Below are positions 1 through 12,000 of a stretch of 64,000 bases of DNA, in pieces. The position numbers and the translations under genes were made by a program. The DNA comes from Alentia gelatinosa (taxonomy: Eukaryota > Annelida > Polychaeta > Phyllodocida > Polynoidae). Each line of letters starts with the position of its first letter. Position 1 is the first letter of the stretch. The DNA lies in assembly GCA_950022655.1 (NCBI GenBank), contig OX465584.1, forward strand, positions 46,048,723-46,112,722. Reading direction: 5' to 3'. The notes below the pieces were generated by a model, which saw nothing but the letters and a program-made list of their open reading frames with translations, had not been told where the DNA came from and did not search any database.

Positions 1-2350
1 GATAGGAAAAGACTTTGAGGATTTGGGCATCGCTGAACGATGATGTAGCTTGAATTGATCACTGATGCTGGTAGATTGACTCACTGGTGGGTAAGGTTTC
101 AACCATATAATTCGTTTCAAATAACGTTTTGTTATTCAAATATTGACCAAATAATTCTAATTGAGTATTGCAATGTTTGAAAACGGGAATGGACTGGAAT
201 TTTTGTGTTATTCGTTTGATAGTCTTTGAACTAGAAATTAGAAGACTCGAGAGGTTGCTTAATGTAATAGGCTCCTAGTTTTTATATACATTTTATCTTC
301 CTCTATAATTTTAGTCGATTCGTGAATACGTCCTTAATTTCTTGATTATTAATAAGTTCAAGGTCAAACTATGTTAACTTTTGGTGTCGATTTCAATAAA
401 CTATTTATAACTGAAATAATAGAAAGAAACTTTTATTTGCGTTTATCTGCGTGTCAAAACAAACGATCCCCCGCCAAACAAAAAAGACGTCGAGTAATTT
501 TACGGTTGATATCCCTTTGACAAAAGAGCAATCAAAGATTTGTCCTTCAGAGATCTTTACAAAGCAGCTGTTAGATTTCGTCGTATATTTTTCTGAGATT
601 TCGGTTTGTTTTGCCCATGTCAAAAGTGGAGGGGGAGTGGAGAGAAGTGGTGGGTGCCACCCTATACGCATAGCGCCCCTCAGTGGTCGCTATCCGCACT
701 GACAGATAGCGCTGCAAGCATTGTGCGGCTCTTGACGGCTCTGTGACAGTCTCAAAACCAGGGGCCGGCTCCTAAAAGCAGTCTCATGCAGAAAGTAGCG
801 ATCCCCGCCAGTTCAGCAACGCCAATTTCTACACACCAGCCAATCTTACATTATAGCACCAAGATGCAATAGTCTACAGTGTAATCTACTGCTACGAGCA
901 GGTCATTACCGTAAGAGGAATGCGCAGTCTGGGACTAGAGGAAGAGAGGGAGAAAACTGGTTTTAGGTACTAGACCCAGACTGCGGAGTAACTCAGTCTC
1001 CGCTCTGCTCCACTGATCCCGTGTGGATTTCCGGGACAGACTCCCCGAAGAGCAACTCAGTGTCACCCCCAAGTAACTCCGTCATTGGATTTGACGCCCC
1101 CGCACCGCCTGCTGTCGCGATGCATGCCGGGACTGCTCTTCGGTCTGGTGGCAATGAATAAGCATATATCGCCATTGTCCAACCGGAAATACTCCCACGT
1201 CTGATATATGTTACATGTAGTGTGATTCATATTCATTTCCATTTATGTCAGTTGAGGTAATGGTTATAAAAGTATTATTACCAAAAAGAAAAAATAGAGA
1301 AATACTCCCGGAGAGATTATCGAAAAAAGATGATAGATGGCAAGCTTTTACAACCATGAATTGAAGGTTGAACATATTGAATGAGAATTCCTTGTTGAGA
1401 CTCAGTTAAACTGATAAATCTATTCGCATACTCTAAAGTTCCGGCTCCAACTGAGCTAATTACCCCTTCGTGGAAATAGCAAGTCCCCAGGTACATGGTG
1501 ATTCAAAGAAGTCCAATGGGCGACGTCTAGCATACAAACACTGAAATAAAACTTCATTCTCGGGAGACCATAAAACCTTGACTCCAACTGAAGTGAGGAT
1601 CCTTGGCGCACAGCGACTCACATAAAGCAGCAAGCATTTCTGTAGGAACATAGAAATGGTTCCTGAGGGCAGAAATCAGTCGATGACGTTGTGTGAATGA
1701 ATCAGCTTGTTATAACATTCTAAGGAAAACTCGCATGATGTTTAAATACAAATTGATGCCTCAAGACATTACCAGGAAATGAATTGGCACTGTGCTTTCA
1801 GGAATTACGTATGTGCAGGGCCTCTATATATAGTATATGTGATGGTGTGGGATATATGAGATAGGGGTGTGATGCTTTGTATCAGGGATACAGTTAATAT
1901 ACATTCGTCTACAGGCCTCTAGTGTGTCTTATTTACTTGGGTACGCAAGGCCAAACAACTTCATAGCAACGCATTCTTTGGCATTAGAGGACTGAGGATA
2001 TGAGAGGAATGTGTTTATCATTATAACCTATTTAGATTATATCCTATTGTGTTCCAGCTTTTATTTAGTGGGTTAAACATGTATATCGCCTGAAAAATAC
2101 CTCAGATACAATTAGCACAATATAGAAACAATGCACATGGGTGGTAGAGAGATAACCTGGAAGAGGCCTGACCGCATTCTTCTTCTATGAAAAAAGAAAC
2201 AGAAACAATTATCAACTCTGAAGTTTAGACAGCTAAGACTATTTGTTACAATGCTCCAGCATGCCCTCTTGTGGGAAAACAACATCAAACTTGCGCTTAC
2301 ACCCACCATCCACACTTTAGGTGTGAATGCATTAACTTTACATGACCATG
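1..2350. other. no gene recognised
   Basis: The short open frames here show no family resemblance, splice-site support or codon pattern. A GC- and CpG-richer patch at about 660-1180 contains a 60-codon minus-strand frame (993-1175). It could belong to an exon or CpG island of a neighbouring gene, but nothing proves it. Confidence 0.4.
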
Positions 2351-2379
2351 AAACCAGACTAATCGGTGTTAGACAGAGC

Positions 2380-3420
2380 GATGGCCTTAACTAAACAGTC
2401 TACCGCTGGGTGCGCTGAACGATAACTCATGCATTGTATGAGGTCATTAGGGAATGCTATATGAGGCAGGAATGTGCTGCTAAGTGTCAAGGCTGTGCAG
2501 TTAGTTGTATGGAATGATGAAGGGATGCGATATGAGGTAGGAGCATGATGGTTAGTATCAGGCATGTGCAGTTAGTTGTATGGAACCATGAGGGAATGTG
2601 AAATGACAAGAGTATGTGTCAGCGTTAGACAATCACAGGTGGGTGGTGATGAAGGAGTGTTATATGACACAGGAGCATGTGGGGTAGTGCTATGAGGCAG
2701 GAGTGTGATGCTCATGGTGAAGGTGGTGTGTGGTGGTGTAGGACTGCGATATGAGAAGAATATGAGACTGTGTGTCAGCACTCAATACTTCGTTATATGT
2801 GTAGGTACAGAGTAGTGATATGAGACAGGTGTATGATGCTATGGGTGAGGTATGTAGAGTTGATGGTGAAGGTGGTGCTGGGCTCTAAATTAACACAGTT
2901 GTAATATGTGTGAGTGCTATACTGTTATAGGTGCATTGTAATAATATAAGGATGTGGCACCTTTACGGAAAAAGCCTTGCTGCGTGTCAGGGCTGTACAG
3001 GGCTGTGTGTCAGGGCTGAGCAGTTGGTAGTGTGGGCTGTGATGATGCCGTGTTTCAGGTGTGTGTTGGTATAAGGCTGTAATATGGCATGGGAGTAGCA
3101 TGTCGTGAGTCAGGGGTATACAGTTAGAGGTGCATTGCGGTGATATAAGTCTGTGACATTGGAGGGATATCCTGTGTTTCACGGCTGTACATGGCTGCGT
3201 GGCCTAGCTGGGCAGTTGGTGGTGTGAGCTGCGATGATACAGAGATACGATGCCAGGGTGTGGTGGCACAAGGCTGTGATATGGAACAGGAGTATCATGT
3301 GTGTGAGGGATATACTGTTAGTGGTGTGTTGCGGTTCAGGGCTGTGATATGACACAGGCATATCTGTCAGGGCTGGACAGATAGTCGTGTGTTTTGGTGG
3401 AGGGATGTGATATTCAGGTC
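2380..3420. repeat. degenerate minisatellite, about 71-bp period
   Basis: Phrases such as GTGCAGTTAGTTGTATGGAA and GATATGAGGCAGGAGTGTGA recur across about 1 kb. The clearest neighbouring pair (GTGCAG at 2495 and 2566) is 71 bp apart. Units become diverged and irregular toward 3400. The several minus-strand frames of 60-85 codons across it are by-products of the repeat. Confidence 0.75.
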
Positions 3421-5745
3421 GTCAGGCCGTTGATCCCCTATGATCCCAGGTGTAATAGTCTGGGTGCCGTCAGATACACACCAGACGCCCGGGATCCCCG
3501 ACGGCTCCCACCCATCACATCCTCCTGACGGTCGCCCGCCTACGCCGCCCACCGCCACACCCGCCGCCAATTTCCAAAGACAACCGCACCCCACACGGGA
3601 ATAGTCTCCACCAGAATTCTAAAGGCTGCGAGCCTATATGAAGTGAAATAAGTGAATGTGACAAGATTTTACTTTTTCCTAGCATCATATATCTCAGTGA
3701 ATACCATTTGTTTCAATTGTGTCGTGCACCATATTGACCTTCCTTGAATAAGACAATTGTGCCTTATTGAACACCACCGTGGGAGTGAACCAAAGATATG
3801 GCGATCCTGAATATTTAAGTAGTGATAACTGATCAATGGCCTATTTTCACCGTGCAGCACTCTTCAGGGGTGGCACTGTTTATATTTGACGGTCGTCTAA
3901 TTTCTCGCAATGTGCCAATATTGTGTGATCGTCTCTAGCTGCAAGGCCAGCGTGCTGGCAACAACAGCGTACTGTACACGCAGACAGCGCCGCGTGGCGG
4001 CCGAAGGTTAACCCATTGCCGGCAGAGGGCGCAGCTAGACGTGTGCCGGGCACAGTCAGGGAAGATCCCGTCAGACTTTAGTGTCGAGCCGCTCTACCAC
4101 CCTAGATCTGACCCTCAGCTTAAAGCAGCACATATGAGGTACTCATACCAACTCGCTCAGTAGTGAAACACACCAGACATGGGTCGATATGATCTTCATT
4201 TCTGTCCATTTTTTGCCTGTGGTATGACAAATATATATATATATGATCCTGCTTCAGAGATGAAGAAAGTCTGGCAGGCAGTGGGTGATGAATGCTGAAG
4301 TCTACAGTGCCGTACCGCAGCAGTCAAGTCGTTTTTCATATATAACCCCGTTCTGAATGTTGAATACGGACTTCCTTAGATTTAGAGCCCACCTTTATTT
4401 ACAAGTGGAAATATAACACAGCATTCCCTTGTCTTAACCACAAGGCACTTGTCAAAGGATCCAGCTGGTTCAAGAAAACAGAACGATCCTTTTTAGAAAA
4501 TAAATAGATAGACATCTCAATTGCAGGCGTGTTCGAAGAATCCTCAATCGATAGAAATTACATTTGCTTAGTTTTAAAGGTTTTTTTTCATGCTGTCTGT
4601 CTGCTGTTCCAGACACCCCAGCCACCGCCACGGCCGCGGCTAGAGACTTGCTACTGGCGCAGAAACGGCGAAATGTACGCGCCGTTCTAGACGTACAGAT
4701 CAATGTATAGTGGGCGCCAGATGTGGTTCAGGCTTTTTCCTCTCACAAATAACGGAAAGGAGAAAACGCATAGTACCCACCGCCTTCTTTCATGAATGCC
4801 AGGGGCAGTTCTAGGCCAGGTATTTGTAGTAGGTGTTTTATAAGGAACACCTGAGGTGGTCAGATGGCCTTCGTCTGTGGTATAAATATAAACCTTTTAT
4901 GGATAACTCCTACGATAAGAGATTATATTCTTTTACTCATAGGAATTCTTGTTGTTAGAGTGTAAATAAGTATTATTTCTCCGTGAGAGGAACCGTTGAG
5001 GACGGGTTAGTTGCAGTCTGGTCAGATTATCCGTTAAAACTACGTTTTTCTCGTTCAGACTTAAAACACAACCAGCCAGCTCGCCGGTGAAATCCCCATG
5101 CGTGTTTCAGTTTTTTGCTTTTTGCTGCCGGTAGCTCGCCGCGAGAACTTACCACTATTGCCTGATGGCCATCTCTACGGCCTTTCATTATCACGAACCG
5201 CTCTGTTTAATCTAACCATCTTTTAGACTGTCTTGACCGCGTCTACCATCCTCCAGTGCAGCATACATCAAAGTCTAATGTGAGGAAATATTGTAAACAT
5301 TGTTGAGTAGTGTGGATGCGTTTAGCGGAAGGAGAGACTGCAGCCTCCTGCTGAAGTTGCTAGTGCTGCAGGGCCTGCTGGTGGTACGACCAGACAGAGT
5401 GTACCACAAGCAGCTCCCTGTTCCCCCGAGTACAACAACCAAACCAAACGAGCTACTCACCGAGCACTAGTATGTTGACGAGAATATCACAGTCTTCCTT
5501 AGACATCGTCTACGCACGGCTTTCAGCCTTTGTCCACACGCTCACAGTTGCCGTTACACAAATCCAACTTTGGGCTCTCGTTGTTGTTGCTGTTGATGAT
5601 AGTGTTGTCTCAAGGCGGGGGCAGGAGCTGCAGTAGTAGTTGTATGAGTAGTAATAGTAGTAGTAGTAATCGCGGCATCGGCAGCAGACCCTGTTGCCAG
5701 GGTCACTACGACCATCACCATCATCCCACCACCACCAGCTCAATT
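3421..5745. other. no gene; CpG-rich patches and simple repeats
   Basis: GC-rich blocks at about 3470-3600 and 3930-4110, a short AT dinucleotide run near 4231-4244 and GTT/AGT triplet runs at about 5580-5680 are visible. The triplet runs produce short Ser- and Tyr-rich open frames that I do not regard as genes. Confidence 0.5.
4019..4032 (+). promoter_or_regulatory. candidate CTCF-type site
   Basis: The 14 bases CCGGCAGAGGGCGC match 13 of 14 positions of the vertebrate/bilaterian CTCF core (CCASYAGRKGGCRS), inside a CpG-rich patch. CTCF is conserved across bilaterians. A single motif match is weak evidence and occupancy is unknown. Confidence 0.25.
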
Positions 5746-5759
5746 CTCCCTCTGTCTGC

Positions 5760-5975
5760 CTCTCCTACCTTCTCCGCGCCGCACGCGCGCTCGCTCTCTC
5801 ACTCAATGGCGGTCACATGATTGGTCACATGACCACCGGCCTATCACCGGGCGCAGCATAACCAACCAATCAGGGCAGTGGCACGTGACTGGAGTGTTTC
5901 ATTCATAGTGAGGGTTACTACAGGCTCGTGATTGGTGGGTAATGTTACTATGGAGACGGAGATCCGGCTAGAAGT
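5760..5975 (+). promoter_or_regulatory. CpG-rich promoter-like block with CCAAT boxes, E-boxes and an X-box-like site
   Basis: A run of CGCGC sequence (5775-5790) leads into a YY1-like CAATGGCGG (5804-5812), two GTCACATGA E-boxes (5812-5833), a CACGTGAC E-box (5882-5889) and three CCAAT boxes (5820-5824 and 5931-5935 inverted, 5866-5870 direct). GTTACTATGGAGAC (5944-5957) fits the RFX X-box pattern RYYNYY-N2-RRNRAC. This density is typical of a housekeeping-type promoter. It lies directly before the candidate first exon at 5976. Promoter function is inferred. Confidence 0.45.
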
Positions 5976-6003
5976 ATGGATCGATTGGCAGGAGCATCTA
6001 AAG
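5976..6003 (+). CDS. candidate first coding exon (28 nt)
   Basis: ATG with A at -3 and G at +4 is followed by eight codons (MDRLAGASK, then one base) and a donor AAAG|GTAGGA. It ends in phase 1, which is exactly what the acceptor at 18909 needs, so the join reads ASK-G-SPDEW. It lies 19 bp after an X-box-like site at the end of a promoter-like block. A phase match alone has a one-in-three chance, so transcript evidence is required. Confidence 0.4.
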
Positions 6004-9000
6004 GTAGGAGCCTCAGTAGCAGTACAAGCACGCAAGGGGACCCTCTTCTCTGTACAGAGTTCTAGTTAGTAGACGTTTTCTAACCAATTGATTATCTAGA
6101 TCTATATTTCTATTTATTCACACTGAAGATAATTACCTTTTAATTCCACACCATTGACGTGCCTCTCCTTGCTGGGCTTGGTGCCTGTCTTTCCACTTGT
6201 CCTTGTCTGAAACCACAATTTCATTATTACAACCCTAGCCAATTTTATTGGATCAATAATTCCGTTACTAAATTTAAGTCCATTTGATTAGTCGCTTGTG
6301 TCTGTGTTCTCATCGACCTGCGGCATGATGGATAAGCATTACCTTCGGCTTAATGAAAAAGACTAACTCCTTAAGTAAACAGAGCCCCTACCGTAAATGC
6401 TCATGTCCTCAGTGTCTCTTCATATCCATCTCTAATTATCCCAAAACCGAATTAACACAGGTTTTATTCTGTGTTTCTATTAATATCCCGGCATGTTTTA
6501 CACTCAACCACTTAGCACACACTACAAAAACACACCGTGCCTTCAAAGGGTCCCGACCAGATAAAAGGAGGCTTGATTGGCGTTGAAAGCAGTTCTAGCT
6601 ATTTTGGCAAAGTTGCGAGTCGTCTAGCACGCAGCCGACTGCAGAATGGAGTAGCACGAAACTCACCAGATATTTTACCACTAATGGCTCTGAACTCACG
6701 TAAAGGAGCGGTTAAACGATCGAAACCGCACCTAAACCTGTGTATAACTGGCCACCTTGAGAGAGCTACCTGTAGTTGTAGACTACACACAGAAAACACA
6801 ACACGTTGTGTGGTCGTGCTACATCACTGAAACCTTCAGCTGTATCTATTAAAAGGTCTGAACCCACTGAGCTCCTAACACACTACAATAAACATTCCGA
6901 CATGCTTCCGGCACAGAATTACGTCTTGTATCGGATGGGACGAGTTTATCGCAGCAGTATACCCAGTGTCCCGACACGGCTTACGATACTCCGACACACT
7001 ACGACATGGTCCTAACACAAGCGCTGCGACACAGGCCTTCCGACAAGATCAAACATGTTCGATTTATGATATGAGCTAGACTGTGACAGAGCATGTCGGA
7101 AGCGTTCCCTTCTATGTGTAGGTTTTGCACCCCTCTATACACGCGTTGATATGTATTTTACATCTTATGATATGTATATATGAGCTTTGCTGGTTTATAT
7201 CATTGAGAATTGTATTTAGTTAATATTAACAAAATTATCTTTCACATCATAATCATGTGCTTCATTTTTAGATTGTTTTGTGTAGTAAAACTTCGTTTTA
7301 ACAAACTTTGATATAATAAAGCATTATATAGCAAAGATCAAACAAATCAATTTATAACTAAGTAAATGAAATTTTTTCTCAAAAAAGGAATATTTCCCTG
7401 AGATTGGCGTTGGCGCACCTCTTGTGTTGTGGCGTGTGTTGGTACCGTGGTCACCTTTTTATTTCCACAAACCCCTTCCGACGGTATCCGACACACTGCA
7501 ACACATCACTTCGTTCAGGGGTACGTTTGTGTTGTAGCCATCTTATAGCGGTGTCGCAGTGTGTCTGAACGGGTTTTGCGGGACCTCGGCTCAACGTGAT
7601 AGGTGCGCCAACGCATATATATGCGGGAAACATTTAGCAAGATTTGTTACAAATCCTGTACGAAAGACCATAGGATGGTAATTGATGATAACAATATGGA
7701 TAATAACTGAGTATTTTCTCAGTCAAAACGTACATGTAAGCTAAAGCTTGAAAACTCCGAAGTAGGATTAAAAACTTGCGATCAGGTGTACAGTTAGGAG
7801 CGGAATAATCGTTTATACAGGTGGGCGTCACCAGGTAACCACCTATTACCGCATCAATGGAGTACTTAGAAGAGTGTGACATAATGAAAAAGAGATCCGC
7901 AGTGAATAATTGTGAGTATATAATTGGTTGTCAATTTATTTCTATATTATCACGGCTTTATAATATACATATATAATTATGAATGATACCGAGGTGTGTA
8001 TGTGGGTGGGGTTAATATGTTACATATAGCGGGAAATGCCCCCTACACACACCTACCTACAAAGTCTAGTCCCTACGATAACTCGATCATGATCGATTTT
8101 GTCGGAACGCCTGCGACACGGCCATTCTGTCCGAACCCTGTCAGCCTGTGTCAAAACGCAGGGTCCACTGTCGGAACGCAGGGTCCACTGCCACAGAAAA
8201 GTTGATTCTGTGATCGGAACGCTTGTCAGAAGGGTATCGTAGCGTGTCGGAAGTATAAACTGTAGTAGTGAGAATATGGCTTTAGTCATTTCCATATACG
8301 GCACATATCCTATGATCCATGCGCGCCGCCATGACGCCCCCCCGAGTAGGTGTTCTTCACTAATGAAGGTGAAAAAGTAGCTGTTCTTCACTAATGGAGG
8401 TACAAAAGAAGTGAGTGATAATTGGGAAATGTCACTTTTCTTGCCTTGCTCACATATGTATATAAAGTGTTCCATGTAAAAAACATCATGTCCTGGGTTT
8501 TAGCATTATATCTTCCTGCTCTGGGATGGGTGTAGAGAGTCAAAGGAACCTTGGTAAAACATTGAAAGGCAGCTGAATTTCGTAAGAACAAAGAGCCAGA
8601 ATACAGGTTTTGTCCCCCGACCACCTAGTGACTGCTTCATGAACTAACAATGGCTCTGTCCCCTATACAAACTGCACACCACCAAATGTGCTGTAGTGCA
8701 GACTGTACAATATTCTGTGCAGTCACTTGGAGCCATCTTATAAATACTGGGTGACAGATCTTAATGCACCCCTGAACATATCTGTGGTCACTTGTTATAC
8801 TTTGTCATGTAATTTCCTTTATTGAAAATAATTCTTCCCGGAGAAAATATACCACAGACGATGCTTTGGTATGCTCAGAGGCTATAGGTCTGTGATTGCT
8901 TACTATGGAGTGCTATGTGAGCTTTTCAATGATTCACTTATCATACAATATTGTGATATCCTAGCCACGATTACTTAATATATAAGTGATATGTAACCTC

Positions 9001-12000
9001 ATCTATTATAATTTGCTTCGATATTTAACCTCATGTTAACCACTTTCTATGCAATGTTATGTACTTACCTACGATCACTTCATCTTGTAAAAACTTTTAT
9101 CATATTCGATTCGCAATGATCCGTGTCACCTTATAGTTTTATGTCACCACATACTAGGATTATATGTGCCATCAGAAATACATAACCATGCACTGACAGA
9201 GTAGACCCTGGTATGATATGCCTTGGTGTTGTATGATTACTAGCAAATAACTATAATGAGGTATTGCCATAAGGGACAAATGCTGCACTTGTTTACCAAA
9301 ATGCGGTATTTCCATGAAAGGCATATACTATTGGTTGTTTACCACCTTGAGGTATTGCTGTAAGGGGTTTGTATGTCAGAGTATACCACTAGGGGACGAG
9401 CCTTTGTAGGCCGATTATAATAATCTTATTACATCATCACATGATTCTTCATGTAACTTTTTATTTCATTTAGAAGTAATATGAAACATAAATTTATGTG
9501 ATCCTTTATTTCGAAATATATCATATCAGGTCAATAATTTTGTCTAGAAGAGATGAGTCCCAAACGCATCATTCGGTCCCTGGTGGGAGTACCTCCAGGC
9601 ATCACTCGGGACTCACAGGGTTTATGAGATGTTGCCATAAGCAGCATGTACTACGTGTATTTTACCACAATATGTATTTTCAAAATGGGTGTGTACTATT
9701 TATCGTTTACGGCAATAAGGTATTGCCATAAGGAAATGTACTGGCAATTTACCACAATGTGGGAAGGCCTAATGGGGAATAGACTAGAAAGATGTATTGT
9801 CATGAAAGGTATGTACTACTAATACTTTACAACAAAGAAGCATTGCCAGAATAGCATGTACCTCTGGCAGTTTACCACCATAAGGTATTGCCATAAGGAG
9901 CACATACTATTGGCTGATTACCACAATAAGGTATTACTTTCAATGGTTGTGCAATACTGGTTGTTTACCACAATGATGTATTGCCATAAGGCGTGTGTGC
10001 TCCTGGCCCTTTACTGTGAGCTACTTACATGCCCCCAGGCCTCGCTTCATTATCTTCTACATACTCCACCACCAGGATTAGCTTCATCCTCACATTCCCT
10101 CGTCAGACACCACGATTACTGGATTCCCCAGGGCCAAACGGCCCTACCCAAGCAATGCTTTCAGATGGTCTATGGCATGCTACTGAAATAAAGCCTTTTT
10201 CTGCCTACAGTCCTATACATGATGCAGGAGGCCCAAGTGGTCCAATTTATCACCGTCTCTTTGCTACAAATTAGAGAACTGAGTCGTTTTGGGTGGTCTG
10301 TGGCGGGGTATTATTTGGTACAACAATTTCAATATTCAAACTGGAATAAATCAAGACGGAATATTTACCGGCGCGCAGCAAATTCCCAAACACTCTGTCT
10401 GCAAATTGATCGGCGACTACACTTTGTGTTAATCAGATGGGAAATTAAAATGATTTGTGTGAATTAAGTTCATGGGATTCCATGCCGTTTACTGCATAGA
10501 CCGTTCTAAATAGAGCCTGATTACTTAAGACGATGATATTTTGTATCAAAGTGATAACTGATTATCCATTACCATTTTGATGAATTAATGAATCTGTACT
10601 AATTCTGATGTCCAGTTTATCTCTTGAATGCCATTTTACTAAAGGATACATATTATGAATAGATGAAGCCAATATGGGGTTCGCTGAATGGATTCCGTTT
10701 CGAGTTGATTCGGTGTGTTTACACGTACCGAGTTCTTTGAACTCGGTACGTTTAAGTACACCAAAGCAATGCGGAATGGAATAAAGTTCAGCCACCCTCA
10801 CCCTGCCTTCTGATTATTATATACCTGATTATCGTTAAAAACGCCATTTTGCTACTTAGACAACAAGTCACGGATACGGAGGGACGAGTGAGAATGAAAT
10901 CTGTACAGCTGACCAGTAAGTGTGAGACATTCGTGCACAGGTATATTGATATAAGGAGACATGGTTAGTGTACGCCTATCTGAATGGAATCTGTTCAGAT
11001 ATATTATGTCTCCTTATTATTATATACCTGAAAATCATTAAAACTCCATTTTACAACTCCCTTTTTCGAGAATAGCAATGGTCAACAGGTACAAAGGGAC
11101 ATATATGAATGTTATTTCGTCACTCAGTGACGAACGGAATCCGTACTTCTGGTCAGTAAAGGTATGGCATTTGCGGACAGGTATATACTAATATATGACT
11201 GACATCAGGAGAAACTGATGTTGTTTTTAAGTCTCCTGTCCTTTCATGTTAGGAGCGCAATATCAGTAAATGTGATTATTTCACCGCTGATGACCTGCCC
11301 AGGGGCGCCACCATAACCAACCTCCCCTGATCTGAGTCTTTTTATATTTAGAAAGGCTAGTAAAGCCCCTCTCATGGCAAAGGTGATATGCAGTAAGAAC
11401 ATTTATATATCATAGACATTTATACGATGTCCTTTGTTTCAGCGCTTTTAGTTCATTTCGTGAGTAGCGTTTGTTGCGTTGCGTTGGGCATCACATTGAC
11501 GTAAACATACTTTTGGTTTTAATATGAAATGCATAATGACTAAGCTAATGAGAGTATCTAATACATTTAGGAGCAAAGATTCCCTTTGCTCTCCACAATT
11601 GACCCATCCACCACCTCCTCAAACCACCAGCTACCACTATCACCACCCATCATCAACATACTGCAACCACCACACACAAACCACCACCTGAGCCACCACC
11701 AGACCACCACCCAACACCATCACCCTCACTGAACCACCACCACACACAAACCACCATCTGAGCCACCGCCAGACCACCACCCAACACCATCACCCTCACT
11801 AAACCACCACCACACACAAACCACCATCTGAGCCACCGCCAGACCACCACCCAACACCATCACCCTCACTGAACCACCACCACACACAAATCACTATCTG
11901 AACCACCACCCAGCCCCATCACCCTAATTAAACCACCACTAACATCTACCACTAATTCCATAACAACTAGCACCACCCACTACCTCCATACCATTAATAA

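Noticed and set aside
8053..8475. 140-codon minus-strand frame
   Set aside because: No recognisable similarity, unremarkable composition, and it overlaps the CCGACAC-type repeat. Probably chance.
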